From Gonium pectorale (lineage: Eukaryota > Chlorophyta > Chlorophyceae > Chlamydomonadales > Volvocaceae), in the NCBI GenBank assembly GCA_001584585.1, contig LSYV01000004.1:108625-160864 (forward strand): a stretch of DNA of 52,240 nucleotides, written 5' to 3'. Of this stretch, positions 43,316 to 52,240 are shown one piece after another. The position numbers and the translations under genes are program-made. Numbering within the stretch: the stretch's first letter is position 1; every line of letters begins with the position of its first letter. Under the pieces are notes generated by a model, which saw nothing but the letters and a program-made list of their open reading frames with translations, had not been told where the DNA came from and ran no database searches.

Positions 43316-46300
43316 TCAACTCGCGGCGTTGGCGGGCATGGAGGAGGCGATGGGCAAGGTGGCCGCTGGCTTACGGTCGCTTATGGTGGCATCACCCTGC
43401 ACCCAGTGGTCTCCGCTGGGGGCGATGCCCCTTGTTGTACAAGAGGCGAGGAGATGGTTTTGCAGCTCACGTGGGAATTTGGTTCCGCATGCATGTCGGC
43501 TGAATAAGAAACGAGTCACACGCACATCGTCTATTATGCATTTTTTTCCGAATGCGATGCTACCATTCAGCATGCAAGGGGTCTGCGCTTTATGTTTTAA
43601 TCACCGCCCATCCTGGTGGAGCGGGCACCGCGCGGGATGCTCATCCTAGCCCGCGTGCGCCTGGTGTCCTGCGGGCCCGGCTAAAATAACTGCTCAGGCT
43701 TCGCCTTGCCAATTCACATAAGACGGGGGACTTGAATGCAGATCACTCGGCCATGCGTGTACATGGCGTACCGTCCTGGCTACTAATTTATATACAGTCT
43801 CGGCACATGCGTGTTCATGTGCGGCCCTGCGTGTCGTACATGTCTGCTCTCGAGATTTTGAGAACCCTGGCATGTTATGCCCACACGGCGGGCGAGCTAT
43901 GGTAACCTACATTCACACATATTGGTGATGCAACTCTGTTTACCCTAGTGGTGAATGAGTGGTTCCATTCTTTGTCATGTCGATTGTTGAGGCTGTGGAT
44001 GCTTGCAAGCAAGCAGGGGGCGAGAGCTCAGATTTGTAACGATCTGACTTGGGTGTCTGGAGTGGGGTGTTTGGGTGTCTTGAGTATCACGCACCGGGGC
44101 CCCCCCTCTGTGTTTGCCGTTACCCATGTCTCGCTGCTTTGGGCCTGTACAGCTATTTCCAAGTTGGCATGCCCGCGACGTACGTCTCTCATTGCCCGAC
44201 GTTTGGCATCGCACGTGAGTGCGTGCAAGACTGAGTAGCCCTTCCGAGCAGGGCAGGGGCAGCAAGCATTCACAGACAACCCAGGCACCGGAGTGGAATA
44301 GTGCGTAACATGTGTTGGTGGGCGGGTTAAAGGTAACGCACACGGGTAGGTAGCGCACGGCGAGGCGCCCCGCTGCCCTCTGCTGGGCATCTAACTGCGC
44401 CATGACAGAAACATGCTTAGGAAGTAAAAGGAAATAGAAACAGTGAAGGCAACCTCTACGGTGTTTCTAGCAGGGCGCCGAGTACAGGGCATGGCGGGCG
44501 ACGTAGATGAGCAGACAGGCCCTCCCGGTGTGGGCCACCGGTATACTTGACGATCTGACGATCTGTGCTGGCAGAGGGCTCGGCGAGCGGTGCGGTCGAC
44601 GATGTTACCAGTCCATCGGCGGCCAGCGGTTACTAGTCGCGGGGCGCCCAGCCCGCACCCCCGGAAGTAAATAGCGCCGCGCCGCGGATCATTCTGCGCA
44701 TCCCGGCGCCCGCCAAGAATACGCAAACGAGGTCGCTCTGCGGCAAGCATCCCACATTCCCATCACTCGTTCCAAGGCATGCACGCCCGGGCGCCTCCCA
44801 GCAACGACTGAAACGTAACCAGAGCGAACTGATGCCACCGAAGCGAGGACAGCGGCAGCGGATCCAGGGCCAGAAGGGGGAAAGGGCGATGCGCATGCAC
44901 TCAGCGCCGTCCCCACAGTCGAAACTGTGGAGCACCGCCAGCACACTCTCGGCCCCACACCACCCTTGATATCCACACCTTCTCCGCAAACGCCCCCAAA
45001 CAACCCATCACTCTACCTGCGTCCTGCGCGACAAACATGACAGCTCAGATTGGTGCACATGTTGATTTTACCGTCACATGTCTTCGCATGATGCGTTCGC
45101 TTGGTTTACCGTCGTGTTGCCATGCCTCCATATTTGTCAGTGCCTTGCATTGGCGTGTACTGTTATCGGCGTTCGGTCTTTTTCTGGTTCCGGTTGGTGG
45201 ATTCAGATGACCGTACCGTCGCATGTATTTGAGGCGAGCCAGCGCAGTTGCTTTACTCTGCATTTCCTATCCATCAAACATCACCAACGCGCCCTGCACC
45301 GGACTCGCAGGGATAACATCGTCCTGGCCGGCTACAGGCAGCCTACTCCTGAGGATCGGGCGCTCCATATGGGTGTTTTTTTTTGGGCATGCACGTGAAA
45401 CGCACGTTGTGCAGTAAACTAGCACGACAAACAACTGAAGATGGGCCCACTGTATGGGGCAACGGCAACGGTCCTCCACGAAAGCAAACAGCCCTGCATG
45501 GAACACCTAACCAACAGAAAGCACTGGAACACTTTCCTGTGCTTTGCCTGTCGTGCTATACTACGTGCAGTGATACAGCAGCTGGAAGTATTCTGGTCTC
45601 TCGTGGGTTACGACTTCGGAGCAGCGCAGCAGAGCCCGGATCCCGGATCGCTCGCCCTTCTGGCCTGTACTGCCGACTCAGGTAACGAGCCCGTGGCGGG
45701 TGGCACTGGGGGCAGGGGGGACACGCTCACTGAGTGCATGAAGGGAGATGAGGGCCGCCCGCTGCCCGAACCCATGTCGTGTGCACTGCCCATCACACCT
45801 GATGAAACGGGCTGTGCCGTCATGGCACTTGTGTCAGAGGCATCGCAATCCGCCGGTCCTGAGCACACCGCATGCGCCATTCCACCCGTTACATTGGAGC
45901 CCGCACCTGCAGTCAACGCCGGCGTCCTCACGCTCGTCCTCACGCTCCTTCGCAGGTTTGGCACAACCCGTGAGCTCCGCCAGCTCGCTGGCCTCTGTCC
46001 CGTGCGCAAGGTTCGGTCACAGTGCCAAGAGCACGCAGCCGCCGCCCCTGGGCCTGGCTCACGTCCGCATACTGCCGTTTTTCGTGTCTGCCATGTCCGC
46101 TCTGCTGACGAAAGGCAACCGCCGCACTGTACGCATCTGCAAGTTCACAAGGGGGCCAGGCTACGGCAAAAGGACAACAATCCCGTCATAATACTGCGGG
46201 GCGAGGATCCAAACAAACCTTATGTCCATATACTGCTCAGGCTGATCCCAGTGGCCAGGGTCCGGAAAGCCTGGGCGGCCAAAACCACAAGCACACTGCT

Positions 46301-46511
46301 GTCCATAACCAGCTGCAAGCTACTCTCGATATCCTTCAGGGATAACGTTCGAGGTAGGTCAAACGTGCTCTAGTGACACGATGGCCCTGATAGCCAGGCC
46401 TCAACGGTGGTAGGCGCCCCGGTGGGGTCTAACCTAGCGCTCCCGTGTTATGCTATAAACCTCGTCGATCTAAGTAGTCGCGCAACCGGCACGTTCAGCA
46501 GCGCCCGGACC
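43316..46511. other. HYDG 3' flank and gene-poor stretch
   Basis: The HYDG 3' UTR occupies the left part; a TGTAA lies at 44035-44039. No other gene is recognised. A plus-strand frame of 310 codons at 45441-46373 is the longest, but it mixes unlike compositions and an overlapping frame is equally open, so I do not call it. Confidence 0.4.
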
Positions 46512-46652
46512 TGCGGCGTCACGTAGGTCTGCGGCTCAAGCACACGCCAAGACAGCATAAGGCCCCCACACAATCACATCGTCAGCGCTACCGCTGTACC
46601 GCAACGGTTCCGAGCGCGTCACAAAAGCACACGACTCCGAGATACACTAAAG

Positions 46653-46828
46653 GCAGGGTGCAGGGTTCCTTCTCTTCTTGTGTGTGCCGTCGGTGTTTGG
46701 TCTTAGCCGCCGTGGTGCGCTTTAGTTAGGGCAGGGGTTCGGTGATGAGATCACGGGAGGGCTGTATGTCCCTCTCGTTGTCTGCGCCCTTTCTCGCCTC
46801 TCCGCCTGTAACCTTTCCACAGAAAAAA
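46653..46828 (+). mobile_element. 176-bp insertion flanked by 7-bp direct repeats
   Basis: Copy 1 of the host repeat (413-672) has a single ACTAAAG where copy 2 has ACTAAAG at 46646-46652 and again at 46829-46835, with 176 bp between. That is the signature of an insertion with target-site duplication. The insert has no open frame of note and ends in CAGAAAAAA, so a short non-autonomous retroelement (SINE-like) is possible. I saw no clear inverted termini. Confidence 0.6.
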
Positions 46829-46867
46829 ACTAAAGCCGACTTTTGGCGAGGCAGATGCGGGAAGATG

Positions 46868-46907
46868 CAAAGCACGCTAATTACCCGGCAAAGCACGCTA
46901 ATTACCC
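46868..46907 (+). repeat. Short tandem duplication in copy 2
   Basis: A unit of about 21 bp containing AAAGCACGCTAATTACCC is present twice in a row. Copy 1 has only a diverged single counterpart at this point. Confidence 0.8.
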
Positions 46908-47267
46908 ACGGTAACGACACGGCGTGCCAAACCCAGGGCAACTCGATGGGCTAACTGAACCCTCGGAGCGTACTACGTCACGGAACCTATTACGTCCCGA
47001 CAGGCCGTCCTCTTAGTCGATCGGGCGTGACAACGTGACTTCACGCCAGTAGCACGCTGTCATGACGTATCGTGTAACGTGCATATGGCGGACAACTATT
47101 GGCAACTCCCCCCCCAGCTGAAAACACGCCAAAGGCAGGGTTTGAGGCTGTTCGCCTAAAAAGATAACACGCATAAAGGCGGACCCACGGGGGCCGACCC
47201 CTCTACAGTCGAGCGACTATAAGCCTATAGCAAGGTCACTAACTCACCCTCACTGCAGCACCCAATA

Positions 47268-47912
47268 CTAATCGGCACTCAGCGGAGTTTTCATCATACG
47301 CTCCCGCATTTCGCGGGTGTAAAACACACACAACCACACGCAGCGCCTACCCATCGGTCCCCGCGGCAAACCCAGAATGATAGCCAACCTCCCAGCCGCC
47401 ACCAGCCCGCCCAGAAAGCTACGCCTGGCCGCTGGAGCATCTGTGACGTAGTGTCCCGGCACATGAAACGCAACCACTTGCGCAAACCGAGCAGCTAGGG
47501 GCAACGCCAGGTCCAGCAGAGCGGACCAGGGTGACGCGACGATTGCCTCATACGGCAACAGTTGTGCGGCGCGGCGGCAGAATCCAGGCTGCAGCGCGTC
47601 CTTGTGCATGTCTGCAGGGTGGCGCGGATCCACGTCATTGCTCAGGACCACGTGGCCCCTCGCGCGGAAAGACTTGCCTACCCCGCCGGTCCCACACCAT
47701 GGGTCGAGGACGCCCGCACACCGATCGAACGCGACACGCGCAAGCAGGGGTTCCACTTCCTCAGCGGCAGTCGGGACACATACCCCAGTTGCGAGCGCGC
47801 CGCCGGCCATGCGGTTGACCAGGAAGCTCAATCGCCGATCGGCGCACTCGCCCGGCATCAGTTCCTGAATCACGCGCTCCTCTAGTGGAAGTGCGGTGGC
47901 ACTCCAATGCAC
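47268..47912 (-). CDS. SAM-dependent methyltransferase-like ORF, probably of a mobile element
   Basis: This is an uninterrupted frame of 214 codons. The SAM-binding motif I is LDPWCGTGGVGKSF (residues about 69-82). A motif II-like acidic turn, VLSNDVDP, follows, and a motif IV-like ASPW lies near residue 127, where N6-methyltransferases have (D/N/S)PP(Y/W). The tail includes AFHVPGHYVTDAP and LPRGPMGRRCVWLCVF. I recall similar proteins repeated across volvocine genomes next to retroelement genes, and DIRS-type elements are known to carry a methyltransferase domain. It lies 265 bp from the dispersed repeat copy. The canonical second Pro of motif IV is missing, so activity is uncertain. The start is the first Met of the frame. 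Confidence 0.65.
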   Translation of the reverse strand: MHWSATALPLEERVIQELMPGECADRRLSFLVNRMAGGALATGVCVPTAAEEVEPLLARVAFDRCAGVLDPWCGTGGVGKSFRARGHVVLSNDVDPRHPADMHKDALQPGFCRRAAQLLPYEAIVASPWSALLDLALPLAARFAQVVAFHVPGHYVTDAPAARRSFLGGLVAAGRLAIILGLPRGPMGRRCVWLCVFYTREMRERMMKTPLSAD

Positions 47913-49908
47913 CGCAGTGGCGGGGCAGAAACGTGGAGGTGTCCACGAGATGTTGCAGTGGGTCTTAGGCAGGCAAGCAGAAATGCATACGGTTGTTCAC
48001 CGCAGCACCGCTATACTGTCTCTATAACGCAGAGCAAGCGCGCCAAGACGCTTGCTCACCACACAACGAGCGCACTTAGAGGCTCAGATTGCCGTACAGG
48101 GCCTCACGCGACAAAGCTCCGAAACAAGGTCCTAACCTCCAACGAGGAAGGTGTAAGCATGAGCACTACTGATGTCTCACACAACACAGCACTGAATACT
48201 GACACTTAGGCACACGCATGCGCATGTCTGCGCACCATCACCGACCCAGGCGTCGGAATCCCTGCGCCCTACTGTGCCAGCGGCACTCACTGCCAATAAA
48301 AGCAAAGTCTTGCGACGCATCCTGTCAATCACACAATACGTCGTGACAACACACGGCAGGCACGCAGCCTGCAGTCGGCAATGCCCCAGCCCCCAGGGCA
48401 CGAACCGCGAACAGTACGAGTAACAGCGCCCCGCTGGTAAGCTGGCCTCTCCTGGACAGGAGCGCCTTTCTACTCATTTGCAGCGTGTGCAGTGCGGAAG
48501 GGCTTACTCGAAATGGCAGGAACCCCTCAGGGCTGGCTTAAGTACAGTAGCCGTACACGGCCAGCCTGCTGCGCAACGTCTGCCTTGCCTTGTATGAACC
48601 CATCCTTGTATGAGCCATGCGGCCGCACAAGGTTCCCGAGACAAGGTTCCGTTCGCTCCAACGCTGCGAGCCACATCACTGTAACCATGTCAAGCCGCCA
48701 ATACAAGCGGGGGAGGAATGGAGTGACCAAGAAAACAGAAAACTGAAAAAAAGAAGGCCAGGATCGTTTGCATGGCCTGGACCGCTGGAGCTGCCTGCAG
48801 ACCCGGGTCGACTTTGTAAACCCTGCAGTCCTGGGACTGTCTCAGGTTTCAAAAACGCGCTGGGTTATGTGTAAATGGCAGCTGAGGGCTTGACTCCTGA
48901 CAACACACATGACATGCGCCTTCCGACAGGTCTCCAGGCGACGCGCCTAGCGCCATGAGGTGAGTGGTGTGAATGTACTTGGTGACGCCACTGCCGAACA
49001 TCTGGGGCATGAATTCCAAGCAGAGCCCCTAGCTCAAAGCCGCCTCCGTGCCCGCTGTTGGAGGCCGACCAAGCAGCACTTGCGCCATGGATGAGCACGT
49101 GGACGTGTAAACATCCACAAGATGTATGCAATGACCGGGCACTAGGGCTCTGGCCGTGGTGTAGTCATCCCTCGCAAAAGCAGGTTCCCTTCCCTTCCTC
49201 GTCTTCCTGACTACCCGAGAATCATGTTAATTTGGGCTCCATGATTCCAGCATGATACACGACAATGCCGTGCGTGTTGCATGTCAGAGCGGTGTCGCGG
49301 AGTACGTACGGGTCCGTGTCGGGGGGTGCCCTTCACATCCTCTGTCAGCCCAGACACACGGAATCCAGGTACTCTAACACACGACTTACATAATTCAAAT
49401 CTTGCAGTGCCAATCGACTGCTCACATTAGCCTCGTTTCGAGACGCAACCGACGACTTTGACTCTTGTTCTTACAGTTGCAAGCTATGGCTATTAGTACC
49501 TACTCGTTGTCATCGTGCCGGCATCCTGCAGCGGGCCAGCTGCGCCGCGTCGGGTGGGTGCCCTCCAATTGAAAGCCGGTCTTTGGTTGCGGGTGAACGC
49601 TGAATTCTGAATTTATGGTTCACATCGCTGAGGGACAGCTGTCTGGGCTGCAAGCGAGGGTTTCCGCTGCTGACGGAAGGTTCATCATTCCTGTTAACGG
49701 CGAGGGTTACGCCCGTGTTTGCACGATCTAGTGTAGGACAGAATGTCTGTAGACTTGTGCAACGCGTGGCGAGGGTCCTTGCATGCCAAGACTCCTCGTG
49801 TATTACTCCTCTACCGGTCGCGTTCGTGGTTCGTGTCCTCCTCCCGTCATGCTGGATGTATCCCTTACCTACCCCCCGCCATCCAGGGTTGCACGGCATC
49901 AGTTGTTG
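47913..49908. other. PAT upstream region, no gene seen
   Basis: Only short frames without domain features occur. GTAC cores at 49302, 49306, 49369 and 49496 (first base) lie about 410-610 bp upstream of the proposed PAT start, four in about 200 bp against roughly one expected. They could be regulatory sites like those of the hydrogenase genes, but they could also be chance. Confidence 0.4.
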
Positions 49909-52240
49909 ATGCCCACCCGCCGGTTTTGTGGGTCGATGTCCCGCCGAGTCCAACCGGCGCACGCCGCTACGGAGCAGGGCGTACAAAGTCTGTTCCTCAG
50001 CGATATCTCCCTCGTCGGCAAGCGAACGTAGGTCGCGCGGTTGGACTGGGCGTGCACATCAGGGCCAGGCAGCGCAGCGCGCTGACGTCCAAGGGGTGTA
50101 AAGTTGCCTGCTTCGTGTCCTGCAACCGATGACCCTCTACCTGCCCCGTTCCCCCACCCCTGTCACCCCAATGTTCCCAAGGCCCCTCCTCCTCGGTTTC
50201 TATAACTACTTTGAGAGGCATATCCCTCACGTGGGCTTCTTCCAGCCCATCGGCTCCTCCGAGATGCTGCCCAACTCGGAGATCAACGCCGACCGCCATG
50301 TGGAGCTGTAAGCAACTCATCCCCCTGGAGCCATGTCGGGACATCTGCATCGGGGAGACCCGTCCATGCTTGCCTCCATGCGCGTTGAAGATAGCCTGAC
50401 ACAGTCCGGGGGGGCGCTTGGATGATGCGGGTCCACCGCTGACGCCGCTTCTTGCAGACCTCATCCGCCACTTTCCAACCGCTACTTTCTCACTTGACCA
50501 ACCCCACACCACCGGGCGCTGCGCCCGCAGGCTGTACCGCGTGTTTAACATCAAGGGCGACCCGTCGCGCATGACGGGCGTGCCGGAGGCGGAAGCTGCC
50601 AGGGTAGGGCGGCTACCCACCAGTGCCGTGCCGTTGCCTGCCTCCCAGAGCGACGCTGGGCAGATGCGCGGCAGTGTACGGTCATGTGCAAGTGTAGTCG
50701 CTGCGTGCTAGGGTTCGACACCCGCGCGGTTATCATGCCTCCCGTCGTGCAGATGATTGCGGACGGCCACCACGCGGACCTGCTGGACCGCATCTACAGC
50801 GCGTACGTGTCGTACAAGGAGGACCACGACCTTGTGCTGGTTGAGGGTCCAGGCCACGTCATGGGCGAGACGGAGCTGGACGCGCAGGTGGCTAATGGGT
50901 GTGCAAGTGTATGTGATTTGGTTTGGGCTGGTAGCGCGTTGTCCTGAGTCCCCTATCTTAATTCCAGTAGTACACATCTTCCTGCATTCCGCTCCCTGCG
51001 CCTGCAGATCGCAGCTGCGCTGAACGCGCCCGTGCTGATGACCATCACGGGCACCGGCCAGGCCACCGCCAACGACTACTACAATCGTGCGGTGGGTGGG
51101 TGCCCGGCGGGTGTGCGACATAGGGCGGGTGGGTGAGTGCCCGGCGGGCTCTTCGGGTTGCTTGCATTCCGTGCTTCGTACCTTCGATGCTAGCATTGCG
51201 GCGCTTGCCATCGGTATGCGTGTGAAGGTTGCTTGTTCCCGGTGGACCCGTTGTTTCCTTAAAAGCCTATGACCTGACGGTCCGGACCCTGCTGCCCGCT
51301 CTATGAATGCCCCTCGCCGACCTCCGCCTTACACAGATGGTCAAGCGACAGGTGCGCGGGGCCGCTATCCGACTGGTGCTGGCTTTTGCGGCGTAAGGGT
51401 CGCCCATTTCCCTAGTGCGTCTTGCTGGCCGCTCCCGCTCCCGTAATACCTTGCGCCAACTTTCGCGGCTACGCGAGCGCACCTCCTCGCCTCCCTCGGC
51501 CTCGCAACGCACGCAGGTGTTCCTGGACCACAAGGTGGACGTGCTGGGCATCGTAATGAACGGGGTGGGTGCGATGTGGAGAGGCTATGCCACAAGCACT
51601 GTTTGCCGGCAAGTATACGCCTGTCGAGCGGCTGCGGCCCTTGCACAGATTATTGCATGGCTGCATAGATGACACGCTGGTTTGCTCCGCAGGCCCCTCG
51701 CGCAACGCACGCTCTGCTGTCCCGGCAGCTGCACGACAAGTTCGAGGCGGTGGGTCTGCCCTTCGCGGGGGCCATCCCCATGGACCCGCTGCTCGCCAGC
51801 GTGCGGTGAGCGTGTGGGGGAGGGGCGTGAGAAGGAGTCCTTCAACCCGCTAACCGCGTGTCCTAGCATTCCGGCCAGCACAGCGTATTGCGTATCATGA
51901 GACGTGACTTGAGGTGCTGCTCGCTGCTGGTAGGGGAAGCTCGCCTCCTTAACCCCTCCGGCCTCCCCTACCTCCTTCCCTCGCCGCCCCCTCCCCCTCC
52001 CAGCCTGGACGAGGTCCAGACCGCGCTGGGCGCCCAGCGGTTGTACGGCGACTCGCTTCTGACCGACGTGGAGTTCAACGACGTGGTGATCGCGTGCCAG
52101 CGGCTGGAGGAGCTGCTGGAGATCCTGGCCGAGCGCCCCTCGGGCCGGCCGCTGGTTATCACGTCCGCCGACCGGCTGGACATCGTGCTGGGGCTGCTGG
52201 CGGCGCAGCTGAGCGTCACGGGGCCCAGCGTGGCGGGCAT
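49909..52240 (+). CDS. PAT: Phosphate acetyltransferase (5' part, runs off the window)
   Basis: PAT interconverts acetyl-CoA and acetyl phosphate, feeding acetate kinase for ATP and acetate in anaerobic metabolism. Exons: 49909-50027, 50182-50307, 50531-50603, 50753-50887, 51008-51091, 51337-51351, 51517-51564, 51693-51805 and 52004-52240 (open). All phases agree. The N-terminal part is the P-loop-like domain of long Pta proteins, with HIPHVGFFQPIG, DLVLVEGPGHVMGETELDAQ and APVLMTITGTGQATANDYYN, then FEAVGLPFAGAIPMD. The last exon is the start of the DRTGG-type domain. The catalytic C-terminal domain lies beyond the window. Exon 1 is the least certain. It ends VGKRT, a weak P-loop lacking the usual Ser/Thr after GK, and the first ~25 residues could be a transit peptide. 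Exon 6 has only 15 bp. Confidence 0.92.

Larger units (their letters stand above)
46512..47003 (+). repeat. Dispersed repeat, copy 2 (interrupted)
   Basis: This copy has the same orientation as 413-672 and matches it over most of that length. It differs by a 176-bp insertion at 46653-46828 and a short tandem duplication at 46868-46907. The two copies lie 46 kb apart in the window. Confidence 0.8.

Noticed and set aside
45441..46373. 310-codon plus-strand open frame
   Set aside because: There is no domain, the composition is mixed, and an overlapping frame on the same strand is equally plausible. Not supportable as a gene.
50129..50181. ATG at 50129 as the PAT start
   Set aside because: The bases from here to 50181 are pyrimidine-rich and end in AAG before a phase-consistent exon, which is typical of an intron end. 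The exon at 49909-50027 joins in phase with a strong GTAGGT donor.
1..52240. CRISPR arrays, bacterial operons and ribosome binding sites
   Set aside because: The window is intron-rich eukaryotic nuclear DNA, and no spaced direct-repeat array was seen.

Overview
The window looks like nuclear DNA of a volvocine-type green alga (Chlamydomonadales). The main reasons are a short algal [FeFe]-hydrogenase with no N-terminal ferredoxin-like domain, a HYDE-HYDF fusion (the green-algal arrangement), dense small GT/AG introns with GC-rich exons, organelle-targeting-like N termini, and many degenerate repeats. There is one assembly gap, 784 Ns at 13377-14160. Gene models were spliced by eye from protein motifs, splice consensus and reading phase. 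In the three complete models the phases close exactly.

1-13.4 kb: accessory sequence. A dispersed repeat lies at 413-672. Two tandem minus-strand paralogous loci of low-complexity proteins occupy about 2.2-7.4 and 7.7-11.5 kb, and an orphan exon lies at 11891-12054. 13.4-24 kb: the gap, long stretches with no recognisable gene, and a possible minus-strand membrane-protein locus at 18.1-21.2 kb.

24-52.2 kb: a hydrogen-metabolism cluster. HYDA (minus, 24034-27122, 11 exons, 503 aa) is the algal hydrogenase. HYDEF (minus, 30858-38744, 25 exons, 1143 aa) and HYDG (plus, 39525-43315, 15 exons, 549 aa) are head to head and encode the H-cluster maturases. PAT (plus, from about 49909, running off the right edge) is a phosphate acetyltransferase of fermentative acetate/ATP formation. 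HydG and HydE make and modify the diiron precursor, HydF carries it, HydA receives it and makes H2, and PAT works in the pyruvate/acetyl-CoA fermentation that accompanies H2 production. GTAC cores, the known binding core of the copper/hypoxia regulator CRR1, occur in ordered groups upstream of HYDA and on both flanks of the HYDEF/HYDG promoter region.

Between HYDEF and HYDA lies a broken non-LTR retrotransposon (about 27.8-29.15 kb) with small tandem repeats. Between HYDG and PAT lie the second copy of the left-edge repeat (46512-47003), interrupted by a 176-bp insertion between 7-bp direct repeats, and a methyltransferase-like ORF (47268-47912, minus) resembling those of algal mobile elements.
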